Shown piece by piece: positions 15,741 to 23,832 of a stretch of 33,081 nucleotides of DNA. The notes under the pieces were generated by a model. That model saw only the letters and a program-made list of their open reading frames with translations, did no database searches and was not told the DNA's origin. A program made the translations under genes and the position numbers. This DNA comes from Mailhella massiliensis (GTDB taxonomy: Bacteria > Desulfobacterota > Desulfovibrionia > Desulfovibrionales > Desulfovibrionaceae): NCBI RefSeq assembly GCF_900155525.1, contig NZ_LT706931.1:1-33081 (forward strand). The letters are read 5' to 3'. Position 1 is the first letter of the stretch. Each line of letters begins with the position of its first letter.

Positions 15741-15757
15741 ACTGAGCGAATTAGGCA
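15741..15757 (+). promoter_or_regulatory. Candidate AraC operator, copy 1
   Basis: actgagcgaattaggca occurs about 100 bp upstream of the DUF362 gene. It matches actgagcgaaataggca at 17839-17855 at 16 of 17 positions. Both sites precede transcription units around the AraC gene. A TATGAT -10-like box lies at 15825-15830 with no good -35, as expected for an activator-dependent promoter. GCCTA/TAGGC with a following T-run also allows a weak terminator reading. Confidence 0.55.
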
Positions 15758-15854
15758 TTTTTTACAGCGAATCCGGCATACATTTTGAGCTCCCCCGGTG
15801 GTAAAGTTATATCTCGTAATCTCTTATGATTTCACTTAATTCAGGAGAATTTTC

Positions 15855-16832
15855 ATGTCAGGTTATCTTTCCCGCCGCGCTTTTTTGAAGCAAGGTTCGT
15901 GCATGCTTGGAACTGCTGCTGCCGGAGCATTTCCTGTATCTGTACAAGCAACAGAAGCTGCACATATCAATCCACGGGCAACTGTCTACTTTTCCAAAGA
16001 AATTTCTCCAGAAGCAATGCTCCGACTTTACGGCAAGATAAATCAGAATATCGGAGGTAACATTGCCCTTAAAGTACATACCGGTGAACCTCATGGGCCG
16101 AATATACTTCCCCCTGCATGGATTAAAAACATTCAAGAAAATATTCCTAAATCCACTATTGTAGAATGTAATGTTCTTTACGACAGTCCACGTCAAACCA
16201 CTGAAGGCCATCGAAAAACTCTTAAAATTAATGGCTGGACTTTTTCCGATGTCGATATCATGGATGCCGAGGGCGATACGCCTCTTAAAATTCCTGGAGG
16301 ACAGCAACTTTCCGAAATATATGTAGGAAAACATCTTTTGAACTATGATTCCATGATTGTATTGACTCACTTCAAAGGACACGCAATAGCCGGATTCGGC
16401 GGTTCCTTAAAAAACATTGCCATTGGCTGCTCTTCCCCCCATGGCGGAAAACTCCAAATTCATCATCCCCTTACTGAAAAGGGATGGGAACTTGGTCCAG
16501 CAATGTTACAACGCATGGTTGAAGGGGGCTGTGGCATCACTCATCATTTCGGGAAACGTATTGTCTATATCAATGTATTGCGCAAAATATCTGTTGATTG
16601 TGACTGTGCAGGGACAAGCGCTGCTGCACCGAAAATTCCCGATTTGGGAATACTGGCTTCAACCGATCTTCTTGCGATTGAACAGGCTTCGATAGACATG
16701 GTCTTTCAGTTGCCCGCCAAGCAGAATCATGATTTAGTGGAACGTATCGCTAGCCGTTCCGGTTTATGTCAACTTGAATACATGAGACTGCTGGGCATGG
16801 GAAATAGCGACTATGAGCTAATCACAGTCTGA
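15855..16832 (+). CDS. Tat-exported DUF362 protein
   Basis: This 325-residue protein has an N-terminal Tat signal, YLSRRAFLKQGSCMLGTAAA. The body is DUF362: HTGEPHGPNILPP, a central VLTHFKGHAIAGFGGSLKNI block, and the C-terminal DLGILASTDLLAIEQASIDMV typical of the family. Many DUF362 proteins carry a ferredoxin-like cysteine cluster; only scattered Cys (VDCDCAG) are seen here, so no classical 2[4Fe-4S] domain. The biochemical role of DUF362 is unknown, but it often accompanies oxidoreductases. AGGAG precedes the ATG. It is 30 bp ahead of the AraC gene and likely co-transcribed. Codon use is more AT-rich than the downstream operon. Confidence 0.87.
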   Translation: MSGYLSRRAFLKQGSCMLGTAAAGAFPVSVQATEAAHINPRATVYFSKEISPEAMLRLYGKINQNIGGNIALKVHTGEPHGPNILPPAWIKNIQENIPKSTIVECNVLYDSPRQTTEGHRKTLKINGWTFSDVDIMDAEGDTPLKIPGGQQLSEIYVGKHLLNYDSMIVLTHFKGHAIAGFGGSLKNIAIGCSSPHGGKLQIHHPLTEKGWELGPAMLQRMVEGGCGITHHFGKRIVYINVLRKISVDCDCAGTSAAAPKIPDLGILASTDLLAIEQASIDMVFQLPAKQNHDLVERIASRSGLCQLEYMRLLGMGNSDYELITV

Positions 16833-16862
16833 AACATATAGCTCCATTGAGGGATAGGGTAT

Positions 16863-17762
16863 ATGAGTGACGTCACAAGTCTGTCAAAACAGAATACTGT
16901 TCTCAGAAAAAAACTATTAAAATGGTTACCCGAACCTTCCAGACTAGAAACAGCCATTCCAGGACTGGCACTAGCTCGTTATAATGAAGATACCAAAGCC
17001 TCCCGATGTTTCTATACCCCTATGGTGGCTCTTGTTGTACAAGGATACAAACATTCGATAATCGGCGACCACCAAGCTAATTACGGTAAAAATCAATGCG
17101 TCGTCGTCGGCGTCGATATGCCGGGAGTTTTTCATGTAACCGGTGCATCTGAAGAGGTCCCATTTCTTTCCCTATCTGTCCGCCTTGATAGACGCATCAT
17201 TTCACAACAGATTGCTGAGCTGCCAACAATTCTCATAGAAAATACCGAGCCTCTCAATCCGGTAGTTGTTTCCGATGTAAGTAAAGATCTGCTGGATGCT
17301 TTTATACGTCTGGTAGAGCTTCTGGACACTCCATCCAGAATTCCGATTCTGTCTCCCCTGATCCTCAGAGAAATCCACTTCTACCTGCTTAGCGGCAATC
17401 AGGGGGGATGCCTGCGCCTTTTCAATACCAGCGGAACACAGGCTAGTCAGATTGCTCAGGCAGTTGCCTGGCTAAGAGAGCATTACACGACCCCTCTTCG
17501 CATGGAAGAACTGGCAAGACAGGTCAATATGGCCCCCTCTACTTTCAATCGGCATTTCAAAGAAATCACCAGCCTCAGCCCTCTCCAGTTCCAGAAACGC
17601 CTGAGACTTTATGAAGCTGAACGTCTTATGCTCATTGAGGGAAAAGATGCCGGAACTGCTGCTCTTTCAGTAGGTTACGAGAGCGTCTCGCAATTTACCA
17701 GAGAATACAAGCGCCAGTTCGGAGAGCCTCCCCATAGAGACGTTGCCAGAAAAAAATCATAA
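16863..17762 (+). CDS. AraC-family regulator, YqhC-like
   Basis: This 299-residue protein has an AraC_N cupin-type sensor domain (about residues 25-180: VALVVQGYKHSIIG, VVVGVDMPGVFHVTGAS, PFLSLSVRLD). Two C-terminal HTHs follow (LRMEELARQVNMAPSTFNRHF, and DAGTAALSVGYESVSQFTREYKRQF). This N-terminal class includes E. coli YqhC, which activates yqhD (aldehyde reductase) and dkgA in response to glyoxal and other aldehydes. The same partner types, an Fe-alcohol dehydrogenase and a Dkg-like aldo-keto reductase, lie downstream here, so it is probably an aldehyde- or electrophile-responsive activator. A good terminator follows the gene. Confidence 0.92.
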   Translation: MSDVTSLSKQNTVLRKKLLKWLPEPSRLETAIPGLALARYNEDTKASRCFYTPMVALVVQGYKHSIIGDHQANYGKNQCVVVGVDMPGVFHVTGASEEVPFLSLSVRLDRRIISQQIAELPTILIENTEPLNPVVVSDVSKDLLDAFIRLVELLDTPSRIPILSPLILREIHFYLLSGNQGGCLRLFNTSGTQASQIAQAVAWLREHYTTPLRMEELARQVNMAPSTFNRHFKEITSLSPLQFQKRLRLYEAERLMLIEGKDAGTAALSVGYESVSQFTREYKRQFGEPPHRDVARKKS

Positions 17763-17782
17763 CATACTATTTTAACTATTTT

Positions 17783-17825
17783 AAAAGCGGGAAGCCTTAT
17801 TTTTTCAAGGCTTCTCGCTTTTTTA
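17783..17825 (+). terminator. Terminator after the AraC gene
   Basis: aaaagcgggaagcctt (17783-17798) pairs with aaggcttctcgctttt (17807-17822) with a single G-T wobble, an 8-nt loop and a T-rich end. It separates the DUF362-AraC unit from the long enzyme operon. Confidence 0.85.
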
Positions 17826-17838
17826 TTTTGCCGACAGC

Positions 17839-17880
17839 ACTGAGCGAAATAGGCAAAAAACAGCACTAAATATGTATAGT
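17839..17880 (+). promoter_or_regulatory. Candidate AraC operator copy 2 and operon promoter
   Basis: actgagcgaaataggca (17839-17855) repeats the motif at 15741-15757. A TATAGT -10-like box is at 17875-17880. A 17-bp spacer puts the -35 region inside the end of the motif, where an AraC activator would contact polymerase. The operon's first gene starts about 75 bp further on. Confidence 0.55.
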
Positions 17881-17955
17881 TCATAGATAAAAGAAGCTCT
17901 ATGTTGATATCAACAAAAGGAAAACGTCTTGATGCACATCAGCAAGGAGGTTCCA

Positions 17956-18690
17956 GTGTTTTCCAAGATATTCATAGCGATTCTGGGCGTATGCTGTACT
18001 GTAACAATGGGCCTGCCTGCAATGGCGCATGCCGAAAGCACGCATTCCGTGTCAGCATTGAGCGGCAAACAGCAAAGTATCGTTTCCATAGCGGCCTTTA
18101 CCGCAAAAGGGGACACGGAAAAGCTGAAAGGGGCTCTTGCGGAAGGTCTGCAAAACGGCATGACGGTCAACGAAATCAAGGAAATTCTTGTCCAGATGTA
18201 CGCCTACACGGGGTTCCCCCGCAGTCTGACGGGCCTGAACACCTTCATTGCTCTGCTTGATGAGCGTAACGCTCAGGGTATTCATGATGAAGAAGGCCGT
18301 GATGCCACACCTTTGCCCGATACGGCGAACATCCGCGAACTCGGTACAGCGAACCAGACTGCCGTCATCGGCAGGCCTGCCAGCGGACGAATTTATGAAT
18401 TCGCCCCTGTTATCGACACGTTTTTGAAGGAGCATCTTTTCGGCGACATATTCAGCCGCGACATCCTCAACTTCCAGGAACGGGAACTGGCCACGGTTTC
18501 CGCTCTGGCCAGCCTTCCGGCAGAAGCCCAGCTTCGTTCCCATCTGAATTGCTGTCTGGTCGTCGGATGGAGCGAAGAGCAGATGAAAGCGTTCGTATCC
18601 GTACTTGAAACGAAAGTCGGCAAGCCAGAAGCGGAACTGGCCGAAAAGACGTTAGCTCATGTTTTGAAAAACAGAACACAGTCCAAATAA
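17956..18690 (+). CDS. Exported carboxymuconolactone decarboxylase-family protein
   Basis: This protein of about 244 residues has a signal peptide (VFSKIFIAILGVCCTVTMGLPAMAHA). It carries two tandem CMD-type helical repeats (QQSIVSIAAFTAKGDTEKLKGAL, then ERELATVSALASLPAEAQLRSHL). The AhpD-like CxxC redox motif is absent, so it resembles the PcaC side of the family and its activity is unclear. GTG 17956 is chosen because AAGGAGG lies 5 bp upstream and it makes a clean signal peptide; TTG 17929 and ATG 17932 are in frame but would extend the N-terminus ahead of the signal. A periplasmic CMD protein beside a cupin and hydrolases is a recurring neighbourhood. Confidence 0.85.
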   Translation: MFSKIFIAILGVCCTVTMGLPAMAHAESTHSVSALSGKQQSIVSIAAFTAKGDTEKLKGALAEGLQNGMTVNEIKEILVQMYAYTGFPRSLTGLNTFIALLDERNAQGIHDEEGRDATPLPDTANIRELGTANQTAVIGRPASGRIYEFAPVIDTFLKEHLFGDIFSRDILNFQERELATVSALASLPAEAQLRSHLNCCLVVGWSEEQMKAFVSVLETKVGKPEAELAEKTLAHVLKNRTQSK

Positions 18691-18720
18691 CAGCATGCTT
18701 TCGCATGAAAGGAGACAATC

Positions 18721-19776
18721 ATGAAAAAATTTTCTCTGGCAGCCGTGGCTATGGCCTCTGCTTTGGCATTTGCATGTACCGCCCATGCGGCAGAAGGCAA
18801 TCCTTTCGGTCTCGTTTATAAAGACGCCATTACGAAAAACGTCAAAGGAAAAGTAAATATCCACCCTGTCACCTATACTTTGAACGGTCTGAAGATTGCG
18901 GCCAACGTATACACTCCCGCCGGATATGAAGCTACGAAAACATATCCAGCCGTCGTGGTGGCTCATCCCAACGGAGGCGTAAAAGAACAGGTGGCCGGAC
19001 TTTATGCCCAGCGTCTGGCAGAAAAAGGCTACATCACCATAGCGGCTGATGCCGCATATCAAGGAGCCAGCGAAGGCCAGCCGAGAAATGTCGACAAGCC
19101 CTATTATCGTACGGAAGACATTCACGGCATGGCTGACTATATCAGCAGCTATCCGGGTGTAGATGCGGCAAGACTCGGTGTACTCGGTATCTGCGGCGGT
19201 GGCGGTTATACTCTGAATGCGGCGAAGTCCGACAAGCGCTTCAAGGCAGTCGCAACTCTGAGTATGTTCAATTCCGGCCAGGTACGGCGCAACGGATACA
19301 TGAATACTCAGCTTGATTCCATTCAACAACGTCTGAAAGATGCTTCCGATGCCCGTATAAAAGAACTATCTGGGGATATCAGCTATTCCTGCAATATCGA
19401 TTTTGATGCTCTTACTGATGAAAGTATCAGCAAAATTCCGACCGATCTGTATCGGGAAGGCATGATCTACTATGGGCGTACGCATCGTCACCCCAATTCA
19501 ACATTCCGTTATACAACCAGCAGTCTCATGGAACTGATGAGTTGGGATGCTACCGACAATATCGAACTCATCAATGTTCCTCTGCTGATGATGGCCGGAG
19601 AAAAGGCAGACTCTCTGTACATGAGTGAAGAAGCTTTTGAAAAGGCTACCGGCACCAAGGACAAGGAACTCTTCAAGATTCCCGGTGCCACGCATATTCA
19701 GACCTATTTTGTTCCCGAATATGTGGATAAGGCCGTTGCCAAGCTCACGGAATTCTACGGGAAGAATCTGAAATAG
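18721..19776 (+). CDS. Exported alpha/beta hydrolase with Cys nucleophile (dienelactone-hydrolase-like)
   Basis: This 351-residue protein has a signal peptide ending in ACTAHA. The fold markers are VVVAHPNGGVKEQ for the oxyanion region, LGVLGICGGGGYTL for the nucleophile elbow, LLMMAGEKADS for the acid and GATHIQ for the histidine. The elbow is G-x-C-x-G, so the nucleophile would be Cys as in dienelactone hydrolase rather than Ser. A related protein lies two genes downstream (20378-21457). The likely substrates are small lactones or esters in the periplasm; none is established. AAAGGAG precedes the ATG. Confidence 0.87.
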   Translation: MKKFSLAAVAMASALAFACTAHAAEGNPFGLVYKDAITKNVKGKVNIHPVTYTLNGLKIAANVYTPAGYEATKTYPAVVVAHPNGGVKEQVAGLYAQRLAEKGYITIAADAAYQGASEGQPRNVDKPYYRTEDIHGMADYISSYPGVDAARLGVLGICGGGGYTLNAAKSDKRFKAVATLSMFNSGQVRRNGYMNTQLDSIQQRLKDASDARIKELSGDISYSCNIDFDALTDESISKIPTDLYREGMIYYGRTHRHPNSTFRYTTSSLMELMSWDATDNIELINVPLLMMAGEKADSLYMSEEAFEKATGTKDKELFKIPGATHIQTYFVPEYVDKAVAKLTEFYGKNLK

Positions 19777-19798
19777 CTGCTGATTGCAAAAAGCAGCC

Positions 19799-19842
19799 AG
19801 CAGGAGGGCCACTATGGCGTGTACTCGCCATGCCCTCCTGCT
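19799..19842 (+). terminator. Strong two-tier hairpin inside the operon
   Basis: AGCAGGAGGGC (19799-19809) pairs with GCCCTCCTGCT (19832-19842). Inside it ATGGCG (19814-19819) pairs with CGCCAT (19826-19831) after a 4-nt bulge. Only a short, interrupted T-run follows (aattttt at 19851-19857). It may partly terminate or stabilise the message between the hydrolase and cupin genes. Confidence 0.5.
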
Positions 19843-19870
19843 CTTACCGCAATTTTTCATGGAGACTATC

Positions 19871-20353
19871 ATGAAACGCCTTTCCCTTTTCACTCTTTGC
19901 CTGTTGCTTGCCGGAGTCATGGCCGCGTCTTCGACATATGCCGCCCCCCAAAAACAGATCGTGATTTCGGGAGAGTCCCGCCACTCATCTCCAGCTCCAA
20001 AGCAAAACTTCATAGGTAATGTCCGCGTTGACCCGGCTTTTGAAACTCAGGCTCCGCAACGCGTCTACGGTTCCTACGTTACCTTTGAGCCTGGTGCGCG
20101 CACCAACTGGCATACCCATCCGTTGGGCCAGACATTGCTCGTTACATTCGGCGTCGGACTGACTCAGGAATGGGGAGGCCCGGTACAGGTTATCCGCCAA
20201 GGAGACGTGGTGCTGTGCCCCCCCAATGTCAAACACTGGCATGGAGCTATGCCCAATAACGCAATGACGCATCTCGCCATAGGAGAACATTTGGAAGGAA
20301 GCAGCGTAACGTGGATGGAGAGCGTCACAGATGAACAGTATCATGCACGGTAA
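19871..20353 (+). CDS. Exported cupin, hydroxynitrile-lyase-type metal site
   Basis: This 160-residue protein has a signal peptide (RLSLFTLCLLLAGVMAASSTYA) and a single cupin barrel. Motif 1 is GARTNWHTHPLGQTLLVTFG and motif 2 is GDVVLCPPNVKHWHGA. The metal ligands would be His, His, Gln (in place of the usual Glu) and His. The same set is known in cupin hydroxynitrile lyases such as the Granulicella enzyme, and related cupins often sit next to CMD proteins. The physiological reaction is unknown. ATG 19871 (GGAG upstream) is chosen because it begins the signal peptide; the longer open frame from 19784 covers the hairpin. Confidence 0.87.
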   Translation: MKRLSLFTLCLLLAGVMAASSTYAAPQKQIVISGESRHSSPAPKQNFIGNVRVDPAFETQAPQRVYGSYVTFEPGARTNWHTHPLGQTLLVTFGVGLTQEWGGPVQVIRQGDVVLCPPNVKHWHGAMPNNAMTHLAIGEHLEGSSVTWMESVTDEQYHAR

Positions 20354-20377
20354 CACCCTTGATCCTGCGAGACTCTC

Positions 20378-21457
20378 ATGAATATGAAAAAAGCAACAGT
20401 TGTCTGTCTGTTCTGTGGTATTCTATTCTTTGCGGTATCGCCTCAGGCTCGCTCCGAACAAGGAAAAATATACAAGCCTGCAACGACAATGGCGGAAGTT
20501 ACCAACCGGAACTTCAAGACATTTTCCGTTGATGACAATGTACGGCTTTATCGTGTGAGCTTCAGTAACCAGTACGGCATGGAAATAGTCGGTAACCTGT
20601 TCATGCCCAAACAGCTCAAAGGCAAGGCAAGCGCCATCATCATCGGACATCCCATGGGAGCCGTCAAGGAACAGGCTTCAAGCGTATATGGCGCACAGCT
20701 TGCTGCCCGAGGCTTTGTGACCCTTGCCGTTGATCAGCTGTTCTGGGGAGAAAGCGGCGGTATTCCCCGCCACGGCATTGCGCCTGACCTGTACGCCGAA
20801 ACTTTTTGTGCCGCCGTAGACTTCCTCGGCACAAGGGATTTTGTAGATCGGGAAAAAATAGGCATTCTCGGAATCTGCGGAAGTGGAAGTTTTGTTATCA
20901 GTGCGGCGAAGATTGATCCGCGTATGAAAGCTGTCGCCACCGTGAGCATGTATAACATCGGGGAAATGCGGCGCAGCGGCCTGCGGGGGGCCATCCCTCT
21001 CGAACAGCGTAAAAAGACCATCTCCGAAGCCGCAGAACAACGTTATTCCAGTTTTCTTGGTGATGAGCAGAGATTTACGGGAGGTTCTCCTTTCACTGTA
21101 GATGCCAATTCTCCCGCTACCCGCAAAGCTTCCTATGATTTTTACCGCGGCAGGGGCGAATTTATTCCTGATGGTGAATCTGCTGATATCAATACCCGTT
21201 CGGATATGGTCACAAACATTCATTTTATGAATTTTTATCCCTTTAATGATATCGAAACGATTTCACCGCGTCCCATGCTTTTCATCATGGGAGAAAAGGC
21301 ACATTCCAGACCTTTTTCGGAAGACGCCTATGCCAGGGCTGCGAACCCCAAAGAACTTTTTGTCGTAAAAAACGCAGGACACTTCGACCTTTATGACAAA
21401 ATAGATCTGATTCCATTCGACAGGCTTGAAAAGTTTTTCCGGGACAGTCTGAAATAA
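20378..21457 (+). CDS. Second exported Cys-nucleophile alpha/beta hydrolase
   Basis: This 359-residue relative of the protein at 18721-19776 has a signal peptide ending near SPQARS. It has the IIIGHPMGAVKEQ oxyanion segment, the nucleophile elbow ILGICGSGSFVISAAK, LFIMGEKAHS near the acid position and KNAGHFDLYD with the catalytic His. The elbow again has Cys. Sequence divergence between the two copies is large, so they are likely different specificities rather than a recent duplication. The start could be ATG 20378 or 20384; no strong Shine-Dalgarno decides. It begins 24 bp after the cupin, so the same transcript is expected. Confidence 0.86.
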   Translation: MNMKKATVVCLFCGILFFAVSPQARSEQGKIYKPATTMAEVTNRNFKTFSVDDNVRLYRVSFSNQYGMEIVGNLFMPKQLKGKASAIIIGHPMGAVKEQASSVYGAQLAARGFVTLAVDQLFWGESGGIPRHGIAPDLYAETFCAAVDFLGTRDFVDREKIGILGICGSGSFVISAAKIDPRMKAVATVSMYNIGEMRRSGLRGAIPLEQRKKTISEAAEQRYSSFLGDEQRFTGGSPFTVDANSPATRKASYDFYRGRGEFIPDGESADINTRSDMVTNIHFMNFYPFNDIETISPRPMLFIMGEKAHSRPFSEDAYARAANPKELFVVKNAGHFDLYDKIDLIPFDRLEKFFRDSLK

Positions 21458-21619
21458 TAGTCTCTTCACTTTCATAAAATACACGTTCCCACATGTTATA
21501 CCGATGTGAGAAAAACTTTCAGTCCGGTTCCAGCACCTTTTACGTTTTCCCGTCATCCCTTCCTATATATGGCGTTTCCATTACGCCCGTTGTAGGAAAA
21601 AGAACCAAAGGATTTCATC
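21458..21619. other. Longest gap in the operon
   Basis: These 162 bp separate the second hydrolase and the Fe-alcohol dehydrogenase. A short CACAT/ATGTG inverted repeat is present, but I see no convincing terminator or promoter. Confidence 0.4.
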
Positions 21620-22789
21620 ATGAAAGATTTTGTATTTGAAAACTCTACCAAGGTTTATTTCGGCAAAGAATGTGTACGGAAACATCTTCCGAATCTTCTT
21701 GATAGCTATGGAAATACTATCATGCTTGCCTATGGTGGTGGATCCATCAAACGACACGGTATCTATGATGAAATTGTTGCAGTCCTCCAGGCTGCGGGCA
21801 AGACCATCGTTGAATTTCCAAATATCATGTCCAACCCCACATATGCAAAAGTTCAGGAAGGTGCGACTCTCGCCAGAGAACGGCATGTTGATCTGATTCT
21901 CGGCGTAGGCGGTGGATCAGTCATGGACTGCTGTAAGGCCATTTCGCTGGCAGCCGTTGCAGAAGGCGACATATGGGAACGCTTCTGGGCCAGTTCAGGA
22001 ACGATAGACTTTTCCCCTCTCCCTCTTGCCGTTGTGGTAACGGTAACGGGTACGGGGAGTGAGATGAACGGCGGTGCCGTCATTACCAATGAAGCAAGCA
22101 AAATAAAGACCGGACGGGATTATCCCCAGTGCAATCCGAAATTTGCATTGCTTGACCCGTCCTACACCATGAGTGTTCCTCCCTTGCAAACGGCTTCCGG
22201 CGGCTTTGATATTCTGAGCCACATTATGGAAACCTATTTCAGCGAACCTGATGAAGACAACGTCTCGGACGACATTTCCGAAGCTCTCATGCGCAGCGTT
22301 ATCAGAAATCTGCGCAAAGCAGTTCATAACCCCGACGATTATACGGCCCGCAGCAATCTTATGTGGGCTTCCACCATGGCTGAAAACCGGATCATCAAAC
22401 TGGGCAAGAAGATGGATTTTCAGGCCCACCAGATTGAACATCAGCTTGGGGCCTATACAAGCTGCAATCATGGTTGCGGTCTCGCCGTGATCAGTCCGGT
22501 ATACTATCGGCATATCTATACTTACGGACTGACGAAGTTTGCATCCTTTGCCAGAAACGTCTGGCAGATTCCGGCGGAAGGAAAAAGTGAGGAAGAACTC
22601 GCTCGAGCCGGGGTAGAGACTCTGGCGGCATTTATCAAAGAGCTGGGTCTGCCCGACTCTCTGCGTTCCCTGGGAATTACCGAAAAAAACGTACTCAAGG
22701 ATGTGGCTGACTCCTGCAACATCTCACAGGGAAGCTATAAACACATGACGACTACGGAAATTCTGTCCATTCTGGAAGAATGTTTCTGA
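21620..22789 (+). CDS. Iron-containing alcohol dehydrogenase (YqhD/BDH-like aldehyde reductase)
   Basis: This 389-residue cytosolic enzyme of the Fe-ADH family has AYGGGSIKRHGIYD, the nucleotide-binding GVGGGSVMD, TVTGTGSEMN, and metal ligands in GGFDILSHIMETYFS (Asp, His) and DFQAHQIEHQLGAYTSCNHGCG (His, His). Such enzymes reduce aldehydes to alcohols with NADPH or NADH. The C-terminal WQIPAEGKSEEELARAGVE segment is typical of the YqhD/butanol dehydrogenase branch. Together with the YqhC-like regulator and the Dkg-like reductase downstream it mirrors the E. coli yqhC-yqhD-dkgA aldehyde response. It is intact. Confidence 0.93.
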   Translation: MKDFVFENSTKVYFGKECVRKHLPNLLDSYGNTIMLAYGGGSIKRHGIYDEIVAVLQAAGKTIVEFPNIMSNPTYAKVQEGATLARERHVDLILGVGGGSVMDCCKAISLAAVAEGDIWERFWASSGTIDFSPLPLAVVVTVTGTGSEMNGGAVITNEASKIKTGRDYPQCNPKFALLDPSYTMSVPPLQTASGGFDILSHIMETYFSEPDEDNVSDDISEALMRSVIRNLRKAVHNPDDYTARSNLMWASTMAENRIIKLGKKMDFQAHQIEHQLGAYTSCNHGCGLAVISPVYYRHIYTYGLTKFASFARNVWQIPAEGKSEEELARAGVETLAAFIKELGLPDSLRSLGITEKNVLKDVADSCNISQGSYKHMTTTEILSILEECF

Positions 22790-22889
22790 CCATGACGCGA
22801 CGACGTCGCCTCTTCCACTCTCAGGTTCCCCAAAAGCACGAAACTTCAATGCCAGACGTAAAACTCGCTGACCTCATCGGAGGCGAAGA

Positions 22890-23741
22890 ATGAAAAACTT
22901 TCTGTTGAACGACGGCAACTCCATTCCTGCAGTAGGTTTCGGGGTGTTCATGATTCCCAATGACGGTTCCACCTATAACGCCGTCAAACAAGCACTGATC
23001 TCAGGCTATCGTCACATTGACACGGCAGCAGCCTACTTCAACGAAACGGAAGTCGGCAACGCCATCAGAGACAGTGGTATTTCAAGGAAAGACCTTTTTG
23101 TCACCAGCAAGCTCTGGATTCAGGATTATGGATATGAAGCGGCCAGAGCAGGCATTAATGAATCACTCCGGAAGCTGAATATCGACTATATCGACCTCTA
23201 CCTGCTCCACCAGCCCTATGGTGACGTACCAGGTGCATGGAGGGCTCTGGAAGAAGCCCAAAAAGAAGGAAAACTGAAGTCCATAGGGGTCAGCAACATG
23301 ACCCCGTCTCTCTGGAAAAAATTTATTCCTCACTTTGGCACCCTGCCTGCCGTTAATCAGGTGGAATGCAATCCTTTCTTTCAGCAGAAGGAACTGCGGA
23401 AGATTCTTGCAGCAGACGGCGTCGTCCTGGAGGCATGGTATCCTCTCGGTCATGGTGACAAGAAACTGCTTGATCACCCCTACATCACCTCACTGGCACA
23501 AAAGTATCACAAGAACTCCGGGCAAATCATTCTTCGTTTTGAAATACAGGATGGAATAGTGGTGCTGCCCAAATCAACAACCCCATCCAGAATTGCCGGA
23601 AACATCGACATTTTCGATTTTTCTCTGACGGAAGAGGAAATGGAGAAGATGCATGGTCTGGATACCGGCATAGGAACCCATAATCCCGAAACTCCGGGAC
23701 TGGGAGAACTTCTGCTGAAGAAATACAAAATACATGACTGA
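22890..23741 (+). CDS. Aldo-keto reductase, DkgA/AKR5-like
   Basis: This 283-residue TIM-barrel reductase has the AKR catalytic tetrad: Asp and Tyr in DTAAAYFNE, Lys in TSKLW and His in LLHQPYG. NADPH-binding segments SIGVSN and VLPKSTTPSRIAGN are present. It is closest to the 2,5-diketo-gluconate reductase (DkgA/YqhE) group, which reduces methylglyoxal and other dicarbonyls. GGAGG lies 7 bp before the ATG. It follows the Fe-ADH by 100 bp, the same partner pair seen in the yqhD-dkgA operon. Confidence 0.93.
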   Translation: MKNFLLNDGNSIPAVGFGVFMIPNDGSTYNAVKQALISGYRHIDTAAAYFNETEVGNAIRDSGISRKDLFVTSKLWIQDYGYEAARAGINESLRKLNIDYIDLYLLHQPYGDVPGAWRALEEAQKEGKLKSIGVSNMTPSLWKKFIPHFGTLPAVNQVECNPFFQQKELRKILAADGVVLEAWYPLGHGDKKLLDHPYITSLAQKYHKNSGQIILRFEIQDGIVVLPKSTTPSRIAGNIDIFDFSLTEEEMEKMHGLDTGIGTHNPETPGLGELLLKKYKIHD

Positions 23742-23832
23742 CGGAAAGTCTCGGCAAGCATAATCACAACGGAAGATCAAGGAAAAACTGAACCACGCGC
23801 TCAAGGAAAAATTCAAAGCCTGTGGAGGCATT

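Noticed and set aside
23763-23832. Coding-looking stretch (KIKEKLNHALKEKFKACGG) just before the exported flavodoxin
   Set aside because: In frame with the flavodoxin but has no start codon after the upstream stop and precedes its ribosome site; possibly a remnant, not a gene.
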